Both the position numbers and the translations under genes were made by a program. 64,000 bases of DNA from Candidatus Lindowbacteria bacterium RIFCSPLOWO2_12_FULL_62_27 (GTDB lineage: Bacteria > Lindowbacteria > 2-12-FULL-62-27), in the NCBI GenBank assembly GCA_001784175.1, contig MFPR01000017.1, forward strand, positions 124,001 through 188,000, read 5' to 3'. This document shows positions 40,848-49,324 of the stretch, in pieces; position 1 is the stretch's first letter; every line of letters begins with the position of its first letter. The notes under the pieces were generated by a model. That model had not been told where the DNA came from, made no database searches, and saw only the letters and a program-made list of their open reading frames with translations.

Positions 40848-41819
40848 ATGACACGAGAATTGCCGCCCGGCGTGGCGGCGATCGACCTTGGGACTAACAC
40901 GTTCCGCCTTGTTTCGCGCGGGGTGCAGGTGGTGGAGTATCCGCGGATCGGGCTTGGCGTGGACCGCACCGGCCGGATCGCGCCCGCGTCGGCCCGGCGC
41001 GGGATGGCGGCGCTCGCCGCGTTCGCCCGGCTTGTCCGCGCCCGCCGCCTGCGCGTCGTCGGCGTGGTTGGCACGAGCGCGCTGCGCGAGGCGGCCAACG
41101 GCCCGGCGTTTTGCTCAGCCGTCGAACGCCGCTTCGGCTGGCGCGTCGAGATCATTTCGGGCGAGGAAGAGGCGGCGCTCACCTTTGAAGGCGCCACCGC
41201 CACGCTGGACCTGCCCAAAAACCGGCGCGTCCTCATCTCCGATGTCGGCGGCGGGAGTACCGAACTTATCTGGGGAGAACCCCCCACCTCGATCATCCCC
41301 CACAAGGGGGGAGGAAGGAAACAGTATGCGTCCCTGAAACTCGGCTCCGTTCGCATGACCGAACGGTTCGGCACGGCCGGTCAGGTATCGACGGCCAGAC
41401 TTCGGGCGCTGCGCGAGGGCGTCCGCCGCGTCCTCCGGTCGAGCGGCGTGCCTTGGATGAAGGCCGGCTCAGTCGTCGGCGTCGGCGGGACCGCCACGAC
41501 CCTCGCCGCCATCCTGTATGGCGTCGATCCCTACGATGAGAAGCAGGTCCACGGCGCCCGCGTGCCGGCCGAGTCCCTCGATAAAATGGTCGAGGTGCTC
41601 GCCCGGATGACGCCGCGCGAGCGCCAGTTTTTGCCGAGCCTGCCGAAAGGCCGCGCCGACATCATCGTCGCGGGCGCCGCCATCCAGACCGAGATCGTCC
41701 GGCTGGCCGGCGCGTCCGAGATGATCGCATCCGATGCCGGCCTCCTCACCGGCCTCATCCTCCGGCGCGGCTCGCGCGGCCGACAGAAATCTCTTGCGCG
41801 GCGCGCCCAAAAAGTGTAG
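40848..41819 (+). CDS. Exopolyphosphatase / pppGpp phosphohydrolase family protein
   Basis: 323 residues from ATG 40848. Ppx/GppA fold of the sugar-kinase superfamily: AIDLGTNTFRLV, GVVGTSALREAANG, EIISGEEEAALTFEG, DVGGGSTELIWG and GVGGTATTLAA. The family hydrolyses polyphosphate or pppGpp. Residues near 145-158 (PPTSIIPHKGGGRK) are encoded by a palindromic repeat element present also at 44555-44594 (see repeats) and inserted in frame between the DVGGGSTEL strand and LKLGSVRMTE. A functional insertion is implied by the intact motifs around it. Confidence 0.88.
   Translation: MTRELPPGVAAIDLGTNTFRLVSRGVQVVEYPRIGLGVDRTGRIAPASARRGMAALAAFARLVRARRLRVVGVVGTSALREAANGPAFCSAVERRFGWRVEIISGEEEAALTFEGATATLDLPKNRRVLISDVGGGSTELIWGEPPTSIIPHKGGGRKQYASLKLGSVRMTERFGTAGQVSTARLRALREGVRRVLRSSGVPWMKAGSVVGVGGTATTLAAILYGVDPYDEKQVHGARVPAESLDKMVEVLARMTPRERQFLPSLPKGRADIIVAGAAIQTEIVRLAGASEMIASDAGLLTGLILRRGSRGRQKSLARRAQKV
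41279..41319 (+). repeat. Palindromic repeat element inside ppx
   Basis: Sequence with a CCCCCA...TCCCCCACAAGGGGGGA palindrome and an AGGAAGG tail. It is closely similar to 44555-44594. Here it is in frame and encodes about 13 residues absent from typical Ppx proteins. Confidence 0.65.
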
Positions 41820-41822
41820 GGT
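41794..41822 (+). promoter_or_regulatory. Leaderless-type promoter of alaC
   Basis: TTGCGC (41794-41799), 17-base spacer, TAGGGT (41817-41822), then seven bases to ATG 41830. The first three bases of the -10 are the ppx stop codon. Confidence 0.55.
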
Positions 41823-41829
41823 CTTGGCC

Positions 41830-43116
41830 ATGCGGGGGAAAATCAAGATCGAATGGGCGCGCCGGATGGACCGGTTGCCGCCCTATCTCTTTGCGACCAT
41901 CAACGAGCTTCGCCACAAGATGCGCCAGGCCAACCGCGACGTCATTGACCTCGCCATGGGTAACCCCGACCGGCCGACGCCGCCGCACATCGTGAAAAAG
42001 ATGATCGAGGCCGTGTCCGACGGACGCAATCACCGCTACTCGGTCTCCAAAGGCATCTTCAATCTCCGTCGCGACGTGGCGATCTATTACAAGAACCGCT
42101 ACGGCGTTGAACTCAATCCCAATTCCGAAGTCGTCGCCTGCATCGGGTCCAAGGAGGGTATTTCCCACATGGCCCTCGCCATGCTCGGACCTGGCGACAC
42201 CGCCCTCGTGCCGTCGCCCTTTTTCCCCATCCACGTCTATACCGCCATCATCGCGGGCGCCAACGTCATCACGGTGCCCATGAACGACCCCCGCGCGCCT
42301 CACGCGGCCCATGAGAAGGGCGACGGATCGTTTCACGTCGACGGGTTCCTCGGGCGGCTGTCCATGGCGATGAAACAGCTCCACCCGACGCCGAAGATGC
42401 TCTATCTCAATTTCCCGCACAATCCGACCGCCTACGTGGTCGAGCCCGACTTCTACACCGAGGTCGTCAAGCTCGCCCGGAAGAACGGCATCTGCATCAT
42501 TCAGGACTTCGCCTACAAAGACATCGTGTTTGACGGCTATCGAAGCCCCAGCATCCTGGCGGTACCCGGCGCCAAGGACATCGCGGTCGAGTTCTTCACA
42601 CTCTCCAAGAGCTACAACATGGCCGGCTGGCGCATGGGCTTCTGCGTCGGAAACGAGAAAATGTGCTCGGCCTTGGCCAAAATCAAGGGATATTACGACT
42701 ACGGCCACTTCCAAGCCGTCCAGATCGCGGCCATCGTCGCGCTGCGTTCGCCCCAGGAGATCGTATCCGAGATCGCCAAAATATACGAACGGCGCCGCAA
42801 TGTCCTCATTGATGGCCTCAACCGCATCGGCTGGCCCTGCAGTCCGCCGAAGGCATCCATGTTTGCCTGGGTGCCCATGCCTCGCCAGTACCGCAAAATG
42901 GGATCGATGAAGTTCTCGCTCATGTTACTTGAAAAATCCGAAGTCGCAGTATCCCCCGGCAAGGGCTTCGGGGACGACGGTGAGGGCTTTCTGCGCATCG
43001 CACTTGTGGAAAACGAGCAGCGAATACGCCAGGCAGTTCGCCAGATTGACCACGTCCTGAACCTCCGGCCAAAGCCGGAGCCAGTCAAAAAATCGACTCG
43101 GTCGGCGAGTTCCTGA
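41830..43116 (+). CDS. alaC: Aminotransferase of the AlaC (glutamate-pyruvate) family
   Basis: 428 residues. A PLP-dependent class I/II aminotransferase with MDRLPPYLFATINEL, DLAMGNPDRPTPPHIVKKM, GSKEGISHMALAMLGPGD and the PLP-binding Lys in FFTLSKSYNMAGWRMGF, which match AlaC closely. It exchanges amino groups between glutamate and pyruvate; other LL-DAP aminotransferase-like specificities are possible. Its ATG follows a promoter embedded in the ppx stop, with no ribosome binding site. The C-terminus has a proline/lysine tail. Confidence 0.88.
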   Translation: MRGKIKIEWARRMDRLPPYLFATINELRHKMRQANRDVIDLAMGNPDRPTPPHIVKKMIEAVSDGRNHRYSVSKGIFNLRRDVAIYYKNRYGVELNPNSEVVACIGSKEGISHMALAMLGPGDTALVPSPFFPIHVYTAIIAGANVITVPMNDPRAPHAAHEKGDGSFHVDGFLGRLSMAMKQLHPTPKMLYLNFPHNPTAYVVEPDFYTEVVKLARKNGICIIQDFAYKDIVFDGYRSPSILAVPGAKDIAVEFFTLSKSYNMAGWRMGFCVGNEKMCSALAKIKGYYDYGHFQAVQIAAIVALRSPQEIVSEIAKIYERRRNVLIDGLNRIGWPCSPPKASMFAWVPMPRQYRKMGSMKFSLMLLEKSEVAVSPGKGFGDDGEGFLRIALVENEQRIRQAVRQIDHVLNLRPKPEPVKKSTRSASS

Positions 43117-43199
43117 CATAAAGTGACGCACTACAGCCCGGATAAATGATTAAAGTGGGCTTCAAGTAATATCCATGCGCCTCAAGCGAGGAAACGTAA

Positions 43200-43655
43200 A
43201 TGTCGGAAGAAGCTAAGGCTACAGAGGGACTGAAGTCGATCAGCGAGGTAGCGCAGGAAACCAGTATCCCCGAGTCGACGCTCAGGTATTATGACTCTGA
43301 ATTTAGTGATTCCCTCGATATCAAGCGGGACCCGGCCAATCGGCGCATGTTCGACCAGAACGACATCCGGCAGATCATGTACATCCGCAGGCTTCTCAAA
43401 AAGGACAAGCTGACGGTCAAACAAGTCAAGGACAGGCTGGCTGTGGAAAAGGATCTGCTGATGGGCCCGGTCAGACAAATGGAGGACTCTGCGATGAGCG
43501 CACTGACCGACCGGCTGGACCGGATCGAGCGCCAGCAGGAGCTTCTGGTGAAGGCCGTCGAGGCCACCTTGAATGAGGTAAGACACAGTCAGCGGCTTCT
43601 GGATCTTAATTTGACCCGCCTCTCATTGATCATCGGACAGCCAGAGCAGAAGTAG
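43200..43655 (+). CDS. MerR-family transcriptional regulator
   Basis: 151 residues; GAGGAA is found 6-8 bases ahead of ATG 43200. The N-terminal winged helix has SISEVAQETSIPESTLRYYD and NRRMFDQNDIRQIMYIRRLL, diagnostic of MerR. A long helix for dimerisation follows, with no cysteine-rich metal site, so the effector is unknown. It borders the gene-poor 43.7-45 kb region and may be the last functional gene before it. Confidence 0.88.
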   Translation: MSEEAKATEGLKSISEVAQETSIPESTLRYYDSEFSDSLDIKRDPANRRMFDQNDIRQIMYIRRLLKKDKLTVKQVKDRLAVEKDLLMGPVRQMEDSAMSALTDRLDRIERQQELLVKAVEATLNEVRHSQRLLDLNLTRLSLIIGQPEQK

Positions 43656-44554
43656 GCAAGTGCCGTCGCAGTATTTTACGGCGGATCCCTCTATCCGTAC
43701 CACATATCCTGATGGCTGATAATATCCTGTAAGGTTTAATTGACGAATTAGCAGGCTATTTTGATGTGCTACCGCCATCCTGACTTGAGTGTTGGGTGTC
43801 CTTGTCCACGTACTCGTGCATGGAGGCTGGATCGTTGTCTGGTTTTTTCTCTCGCCTGGCATAGCTTTAATACCCGCCGCACGAGGTTTATAGATTTTTT
43901 TCGTCGCAGTAATGCTTGGATGCCAATCTTGCAGTTTTTTTTCCGTGCATGTAGCTAACTGCCGGCTTTTGGCGGTCATCCGAGGGGGGCAACGAGCATC
44001 TCGTTAAAGCTGCAAGTAGCAATTGTGCCCGGTTGCGGCAATAAATAGAGTGGTTTCATGACTCGTTGACGTCTCGCAATCATGTGCGGCTACTTTAGAT
44101 CTGCTTGAAGATATTTGTGCGCCTCTGATTGCCAATCTGCTTGAGGATGGGGCTAGAGACAGCGCTAATGTCCCTCTATTTGTCATGAATCGTTTCGCCG
44201 GCCTTCCCTGTGTACCAGCGGTGCTGTGTATGGAATATCAGGGATGTTTGTAAATACGCGTTTCGTTAGGGTGAGGCCCCTGCGGGACTGCGGCGGGCGT
44301 CAGTACACCCACCGATGTTGCGAATTGATGGGTTGCTGGGTGATGTTTTACATCGGCCGCCAAAAATTTTTTCGTTTTGCAGGATGCGGGATTTACCGGC
44401 GGATGGGTGGCTGTGGCTTTAGCGGGGTGGTTCATGTGCGTGGAGGCGGGTCGGGAAATATTTTTCCTGTCGCTTGAAGTAGAGGCGTGCAGATGGCGGG
44501 TACACGTAGGCCAGTTGGCCAGGGCGGGGTGCAGATGGTGAAAACCAGTCAAAG

Positions 44555-44594
44555 ACCCCCCATCCCGGCCTTCCCCCACAAGGGGGGAAGGAGG
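44555..44594. repeat. Palindromic repeat element, intergenic copy
   Basis: CCTTCCCCC (44569-44577) pairs with GGGGGAAGG (44583-44591) across a five-base loop. The flanks (CCCCCCATCCCGG before, AGG after) match the copy in ppx. Resembles the REP-like palindromes dispersed in many high-GC genomes. Confidence 0.65.
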
Positions 44595-44993
44595 AGTACT
44601 TCTGAAGACATGTGAAAGGCAGATGCTTAGCGGTTACTTGAGGCACTCCATTTCGCTCGAGGGTGAGCGGGCGCGGGTAGGGTCTGATTCCGTGTTTGGT
44701 GGAGGACGTGTATTTCGTTTCGAGTGGTTGCTTGAACAGGGCGCAGACGATCTCTCTTCCGATCGGATCGGCCATCCGCTTTGACTGGGAGGCCTTCAGC
44801 AATCGGGCCTGAGCGCGGTTTTGAGTTAATGTCGGCAAAATTTTTTCCACCCGGTCGGCTTAAAAAGAGATTCCGGCGGCGTTTTGGCCTCGCGGGCGCG
44901 CTCTCAGTGTATGAACGTTTTCAATGAGCTGTGACCAGTCCTGTTCGTCGGTTCCTGTTGTTGATGTTCGTTGTGACTTGCAGTTGAAGACCC

Positions 44994-45015
44994 GGGCCGG
45001 GATTGCCCCCGGCCC
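44994..45015 (-). terminator. GC-rich hairpin after the small secreted gene
   Basis: GGGCCGGG / CCCGGCCC perfect 8-bp stem with a six-base loop, located 8 bases downstream of the stop at 45023 when read on the minus strand. It lacks a clear U-tract, so terminator function is uncertain. Confidence 0.4.
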
Positions 45016-45022
45016 ACCAACC

Positions 45023-45298
45023 TTAGATCCGGGCGCGGCTGGCCTTGTCAAAAGGCATGCCGTGGGTCTTCTTGTGTCCCAGGAGCGCTTGTTTCAGAAT
45101 CTGAGTAAGCGACTTGCTCATGACCAACACCGGTTTCTGGCTGATCGATACGAACAACTGTATCGGCACGGCGAGCAAATTGATGGTCGTCTGCGTCGTC
45201 TGAAGCTTTGTCTTCTTTGCGTTAATGCTCGCATCAGCCGGAGTGGTAGTGGCTAGAGCAAACAGGATCATCGTCACCAAAAGCAGGGCTCGTGTCAT
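45023..45298 (-). CDS. Small secreted protein of unknown function
   Basis: 91 residues. GGAGGAG precedes ATG 45298 by six bases. A signal peptide (about 1-24, LLLVTMILFALATTTPADA) is followed by a basic, Thr/Lys-rich mature part of about 65 residues (INAKKTKLQTTQTTIN, KSLTQILKQALLGHKKTHG). No family is recognised. A good promoter (TTGGAT-N18-TATACT, 45384-45413) and a hairpin in the leader suggest a genuinely expressed and possibly regulated gene. Confidence 0.6.
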   Translation of the reverse strand: MTRALLLVTMILFALATTTPADASINAKKTKLQTTQTTINLLAVPIQLFVSISQKPVLVMSKSLTQILKQALLGHKKTHGMPFDKASRARI

Positions 45299-45327
45299 TG
45301 CCATCTCCTCCACGAATGGCTGTCATT

Positions 45328-45346
45328 CGAACTGCAACGCAGTTCG
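45328..45346 (-). promoter_or_regulatory. Perfect hairpin in the leader of the small secreted gene
   Basis: CGAACTGC and GCAGTTCG form an 8-bp stem with a three-base loop, about 30 bases upstream of the ATG and about 30 bases after the predicted transcription start. Possible RNA regulatory structure or operator. Confidence 0.45.
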
Positions 45347-45383
45347 GTCCCTCCCTGCCTGTTCTCTTGGCTTGTTTGTCCAC

Positions 45384-45413
45384 AGTATACCGGGGGAATG
45401 TATGAAAATCCAA
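45384..45413 (-). promoter_or_regulatory. Promoter of the small secreted gene
   Basis: On the minus strand TTGGAT (45413-45408), 18-base spacer, TATACT (45389-45384, five of six consensus bases). Confidence 0.55.
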
Positions 45414-45464
45414 TTTTTGTAATAAATTTGTGTAATTTTTTTTGCGCTGAGGGTATGCCGGGTC

Positions 45465-47603
45465 TTATTTCCGCCGCTGATCTGCCGTTTTCCTGATCCG
45501 CGCAATCGATTCGGTCGCGCGCCGGGTGTCGGGGTGGGCCGGGCCGAGGAGTTTGGTGAGGACGGTGGCGGCGCCGGCGTACATGGGTTCGGCTTTCTCG
45601 TTCAGGCCCTGGTGTTCATAGAATCGGCCGAGATGATTCAGGGTGTCGGCGACCTCCCGGTGGCTCGAGCCGAGGGTTTTTGCCTTGATGGCGAGCGCGC
45701 GAATAAAGAAGTCTTCCGCTTCCTTCAAGCGGCCGAGCGTTTCGCAGAGAAGGCCGAGCTTGTCCATGACCTCCGCCACTTTCGGATCGTTCATGCCAAA
45801 TTTCGCGATCCGCATCGACAGCGACCGGCGATACAGTGCTTCGGCCCGGTCGACCCGGCCGTCCCGGAAGGAAATCGTCGCGAGATTGTAGCTCAGTTGG
45901 GAGAACACTTCCGAGCGGTCCTCGAAGGGGTCCTGCAGGTAGATGTCCATGGTACGTTCCAAGAGGGGCAAGGCCTCCGCAAACCGGCCGTTTTCGGCGT
46001 AGAACGTGCCCAGGCTGTACAGACAGACGGAGGTCCGGGGATGGTTTGGCCCCAGCGATTTTTCAAAGATGGACAGCGCCCGCTTGAGCAGGGACTCCAC
46101 GCCGGTTTTCCGGCCCATTCCCATCCGGAAATCCGCGAGCATGTGGAGGCTTTCCCCGACGTCCGGATGGTCCGGTCCCAGCGTTTTCTCCCGGTAGGCC
46201 GCCAGGCGCGTGACGAGCGGCTCGGCCTTTGTGTCCTCGAGATTGGTCATGTAGTTGCGCGTCAGGGCGGTCAGGCTTTCCACCACCGCCGGGTGTTCCG
46301 GGCCGAACAGTTTCTCGCGGATGTCAAGGGATTGCTTGAAGTACTTTTCGGCCTTGCGCGTGTCGAGGAGCTGCTCGTGGAATAAACCCAACCGGTATCG
46401 CGCGCCCGCGACCTCCGCGTGGGTTTTGCCCAGCACGTCCTCGCGCATCTTCAGGGCCGACAGGAACAGGGTTTCGGCCTCGTCCATGCGCCGCATGAAC
46501 TGGTAGAGTCCGGCCAGTCCCTCGACTGCGGCGGCCACCGCCGGGCTCCGCTTGCCGGTCAACTTTTCCCGCATGGCGATCGCCGATTTGTACAGCCGCT
46601 CGGACTCCGACAGGTCGTTGCTGCGGTACAGGTCCGCAAGATGCATCAGGCTCTCCGCGACTTTCAGATGGTCCGGCCCGTAAGTTTCCCGGCGGATCGC
46701 GAGCGCTTGGGAGAGTCGGCGGTAGGCGGAGGCGTATCTTTCGCGCGAAATATCGGCGCTGCCGAGCAAGTCCAGCGCGTCGGCCGATTGCGGTTCCGCG
46801 GCCGGCGTCAGGGCGGGCGCCGCGGCGGCGGCCGGCGTTATTTTGCGCGGGCGCGGCCCGACCGCCGGAATATCGAAGACGAGCCATGTGTCGGTCGGCG
46901 CCTCCAGAGCCGCGGCCATCGGGGCATGGGCCTTGGCGATGAACTGAATCCCGGAGTGGGCGTTGCCTGGCGGGTAGGTCGAATCCTCGAACACGGCGGT
47001 CCGGTCGAACCAGACGCCGGTGTCGAAGGTGGCGGTGATCCGGTGCCGGCCGCCGATCCCGTGGCGGATGGAGATTTTCCGGATGGCGTGGACCGGGTTG
47101 GCGGGCAGCCACGCGTTGCCGAGCATTTCGATCCAGCCCGTGTCCATCCGATAAAAAATCATCTCGTTCGTCCCGTCCCCGTGCCGGAGCAGCCGCAGGA
47201 CGTATCCGTTGCGGGCGCCCCGATACGAGTTGGACTTGGCGCCGTACGGCAGCGGAGGGAAGGCGAGTCCGCCTCCGTCGGCGAGGGCGTAGCTGATGAA
47301 AAGCGAATTGGACATCTCAAACCCGCAGCCGAGCAGATTCATCTCGATGACGCGCTCGTCGATGTCCACAACGCTTGGGGGCAGCCAGCACTCGATCCCG
47401 TTCGGCGGTGAATTGGGCATCGCGGAGTAGGTCAGAACGAGGCTGCCGTTGCGGAAGGTATGGGCCGAAAACCGCGTGTCGAACAGGTCGCGATTCGAGG
47501 TTACGGGCGTGTCAAACGTCTCACGCAAAAGCGGCGCCGCCGAACATTCGATGGCCAGGAGCGCCGCACATACGACAACCGCGCCGCGTGTCATGCGTGT
47601 CAT
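45465..47603 (-). CDS. Secreted kinesin-light-chain-type TPR protein
   Basis: 712 residues from ATG 47603 or 47594. A signal peptide (about 1-22) precedes a beta-rich N-terminal region (about 25-245) resembling a concanavalin-A-like lectin fold (LLRETFDTPVTSNRDLFDTRFS). Then come about ten 42-residue TPRs of the TPR_10/TPR_12 type, with GPDHLKVAESLMHLADLYRS, GPEHPAVVESL and GPNHPRTSVCLYSLGTFYAE repeats. These repeats bind partner proteins; in bacteria the partners are unknown. The lectin-like plus TPR plan parallels the extracellular half of the cyclase at 23435. Confidence 0.82.
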   Translation of the reverse strand: MTRMTRGAVVVCAALLAIECSAAPLLRETFDTPVTSNRDLFDTRFSAHTFRNGSLVLTYSAMPNSPPNGIECWLPPSVVDIDERVIEMNLLGCGFEMSNSLFISYALADGGGLAFPPLPYGAKSNSYRGARNGYVLRLLRHGDGTNEMIFYRMDTGWIEMLGNAWLPANPVHAIRKISIRHGIGGRHRITATFDTGVWFDRTAVFEDSTYPPGNAHSGIQFIAKAHAPMAAALEAPTDTWLVFDIPAVGPRPRKITPAAAAAPALTPAAEPQSADALDLLGSADISRERYASAYRRLSQALAIRRETYGPDHLKVAESLMHLADLYRSNDLSESERLYKSAIAMREKLTGKRSPAVAAAVEGLAGLYQFMRRMDEAETLFLSALKMREDVLGKTHAEVAGARYRLGLFHEQLLDTRKAEKYFKQSLDIREKLFGPEHPAVVESLTALTRNYMTNLEDTKAEPLVTRLAAYREKTLGPDHPDVGESLHMLADFRMGMGRKTGVESLLKRALSIFEKSLGPNHPRTSVCLYSLGTFYAENGRFAEALPLLERTMDIYLQDPFEDRSEVFSQLSYNLATISFRDGRVDRAEALYRRSLSMRIAKFGMNDPKVAEVMDKLGLLCETLGRLKEAEDFFIRALAIKAKTLGSSHREVADTLNHLGRFYEHQGLNEKAEPMYAGAATVLTKLLGPAHPDTRRATESIARIRKTADQRRK

Positions 47604-47640
47604 GCCTGCATGGTATCACCGGTCCGCGCAAAAATCCTCC

Positions 47641-47669
47641 TTGACACTGCGCCGCAAGCCGGGCATCAT
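47641..47669 (+). promoter_or_regulatory. Promoter of the 47711 gene
   Basis: TTGACA (47641-47646), 17-base spacer, CATCAT (47664-47669). It gives a leader of about 35 bases with GGAGAGGGGAG before the ATG. Confidence 0.5.
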
Positions 47670-47710
47670 GCAGCAAGGGGCCGAGGCCAACCGGAGAGGG
47701 GAGCGTGGCG

Positions 47711-48304
47711 ATGAGCGTTCCAAGGACATTCATGACAATTCTGGCGTGTGCGGGCATGGCGTGCGCAGGTCTGCCGGCGGCGCTGGCGGAGGAAGACGGC
47801 GCATCGGGCGAGTGTCAGCCGGCGGTGGGGCGCGGCGCGAAAGGCAAGAGCGCGGGGCGCGGCGGCGCGGAGCGGGCCGGGCCTGACGTGCGCGTCGAGG
47901 GGCGCGAGGTGAGTCCGGACATGGACCGGACGTTTGAGATGTATCGGGACATGGATCGTGTGTTCGACCGCGTTCGATCGCGCAAGGCGCGGTCCGGCCG
48001 CAAGGTCCGGAAAGAGGACGGGCGGCGCGAGGAGCGGCGGGCGCGCGCGGGGGACGAGGAACGCGCCCGGCCCGGGCGCACGCGCCCCGAGGAGAAACAA
48101 CTGGACGGACTGATTCGTGCCGACGTGGGCCGCGCGACCGGGTTTTCATCGGCGTCCGGGCCGTCGGATCTTGCGGATGAGCAGTTCTCGTCTTCGATCG
48201 GCAAATCGGGAGACGAGGCGCATGCCTTTGTCCGCCGGGCCGCCCAGTGGGGCGTGCCATTTCTGCCGGCGGATCTCGCGAAAAAGCTGGGTTACACGCC
48301 TTAA
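47711..48304 (+). CDS. Secreted highly charged protein of unknown function
   Basis: 197 residues. ATG 47711 is seven bases after GGAGAGGGGAG; the in-frame GTG 47705 is too close to it. A signal peptide (about 1-24, TILACAGMACAGLPAALA) is followed by an Arg/Glu/Gly-rich region (about 30-135) that is probably disordered, and a short C-terminal domain (AFVRRAAQWGVPFLPADLA). No family recognised. Confidence 0.55.
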   Translation: MSVPRTFMTILACAGMACAGLPAALAEEDGASGECQPAVGRGAKGKSAGRGGAERAGPDVRVEGREVSPDMDRTFEMYRDMDRVFDRVRSRKARSGRKVRKEDGRREERRARAGDEERARPGRTRPEEKQLDGLIRADVGRATGFSSASGPSDLADEQFSSSIGKSGDEAHAFVRRAAQWGVPFLPADLAKKLGYTP

Positions 48305-48340
48305 CCGGTACACCAATTTCGGACGGGGAGAAACGCCGGA

Positions 48341-48787
48341 ATGAGAGACTTCAAGCCTGTCTTCAAAGACATCGAGAAAGGTTTGTCGCGCCAGAAGTGG
48401 TTTGACGAAAACTGGCGGATTTACAACCGCGGTGTTTACATGCAGGTGTACAAGGAAAACTGGTTCAACGACAACCAGGGCGGGATCCATTTCGAAACCT
48501 ATGTCGAAAAATATGAGCTGGAGGAGAAGATCGTCCCGATCCATATGCACGTCGAGGACGATTTTCCGGAGAGCGCGGCGTTCATTCCGCGTTTTGTCGA
48601 GCGCGCTCGCGGAATCATCGAGGGCTGGAAAGGCTACAAGGTCTACGGGACCGGGTATCTCGTCTGCCAGCGCAAACTTCCGCTGGACCCCGGCGCGCTG
48701 GCGGGCCGGCTGCTGGAGGAGTTCGGCCGGCTGCAGAGTTTGGCTCCGGTGATCGATCAGACGATTCAGGACGTTCTGCAGGGATGA
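48341..48787 (+). CDS. Conserved-looking hypothetical protein
   Basis: 148 residues of ordinary composition: WFDENWRIYNRGVYMQVYKENWFNDN, an alpha/beta core and a final helix. Cytosolic (no signal or membrane segment). It overlaps the next gene by four bases (ATGA), so it is translationally coupled to the ferredoxin-like gene and probably cooperates with it. No family recognised. Confidence 0.65.
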   Translation: MRDFKPVFKDIEKGLSRQKWFDENWRIYNRGVYMQVYKENWFNDNQGGIHFETYVEKYELEEKIVPIHMHVEDDFPESAAFIPRFVERARGIIEGWKGYKVYGTGYLVCQRKLPLDPGALAGRLLEEFGRLQSLAPVIDQTIQDVLQG

Positions 48788-49194
48788 GCCAAACGGAGGT
48801 GTGGATGTGCTACGGGTGCTGTTGCGGCGTTGCGGCCGTCGACGTGCGGCATAGGCCGCGCCGCGAGCCCCTCGACCGCATCCGGACCGCGATGGAGGTC
48901 CGGCTTCGCGAGGGGGGTTTGGGTGACGTCAGAATCCAGAAAACCGGCTGTCTGGGTCCGTGTTCGAAGGGCAACATGGTGGTGGTCCATCGGCCGGGCG
49001 TGGAAGCGCATGTATTTCAGGGCGTGAACAACCAGCGGGTGGGCGTCGATGTGGCGGATTTCGCGATGGATATGGAGCGCCGGGGCTGGGGGTCCGAAGT
49101 TCCGGCGTCGCTCGACCCTCACGTGTACGGCACGGTCGCAGCAGACGAAGTCCCGCCGCCGCCGTCTCCGGAACCTTACAAGGACCGGCATTAA
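48784..49194 (+). CDS. Thioredoxin-like [2Fe-2S] ferredoxin
   Basis: 136 residues. A CYGCCCG cluster (about 9-15) and KTGCLGPCSKGNMVVVH (about 53-69) give the cysteine pattern of thioredoxin-fold [2Fe-2S] ferredoxins, the fold of NuoE. The N-terminal motif has extra cysteines, so exact ligands are uncertain. It lies 130 bases upstream of nuoA, whose operon lacks NuoE/F/G, so a role as electron donor to complex I is an attractive inference but has no direct support. The C-terminal proline-rich tail is probably disordered. Confidence 0.75.
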   Translation: MSQTEVWMCYGCCCGVAAVDVRHRPRREPLDRIRTAMEVRLREGGLGDVRIQKTGCLGPCSKGNMVVVHRPGVEAHVFQGVNNQRVGVDVADFAMDMERRGWGSEVPASLDPHVYGTVAADEVPPPPSPEPYKDRH

Positions 49195-49209
49195 GGAAAC
49201 AACTTAACA

Positions 49210-49259
49210 ACTTACGGTCTGGCCCCAACATTCGACTTACGGTCTGGCCCCAACATTCG
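49210..49259 (+). repeat. Perfect 25-bp tandem repeat upstream of nuoA
   Basis: Two identical 25-base units, 49210-49234 and 49235-49259, each ACTTACGGTCTGGCCCCAAC plus ATTCG, abut without spacer just before the nuoA promoter. Possible operator or slippage-derived duplication. Confidence 0.8.
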
Positions 49260-49261
49260 GT

Positions 49262-49291
49262 TTGACTCCTGAGCTTGACCGGTGTTATTCT
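49262..49291 (+). promoter_or_regulatory. Promoter of the nuo operon
   Basis: TTGACT (49262-49267), 18-base spacer, TATTCT (49286-49291), directly after the 25-bp tandem repeats. The leader to ATG 49325 is about 28 bases. Confidence 0.5.
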
Positions 49292-49324
49292 CATCCCAAT
49301 ACGCGAACAACAAACTTTGAACTC

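Larger units (their letters stand above)
43656..45022. other. Gene-poor lower-GC island
   Basis: About 1.37 kb without a supportable gene. It is clearly lower in GC than the rest, has T-runs (43841-43937) and short open frames that are low complexity, lack ribosome binding sites and overlap one another on both strands. No tRNA, tmRNA, RNase P or SRP signature was recognised. It contains a palindromic repeat (44555-44594) and a GC-rich hairpin (44994-45015). It may be eroded mobile or foreign DNA. Confidence 0.6.

Noticed and set aside
43973-44290. Integron attC-like GTTAGGG and GTTAAAG motifs
   Set aside because: No paired R'/R'' core sites with imperfect palindromes and no integrase gene.
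43623-44850. Several 60-143-codon frames on both strands in the gene-poor island
   Set aside because: Overlapping, low complexity, no ribosome binding site, and one is partly translated from the palindromic repeat.
49210-49259. Possible CRISPR-like repeat
   Set aside because: Only two units with no spacer between them and no cas gene in the window.
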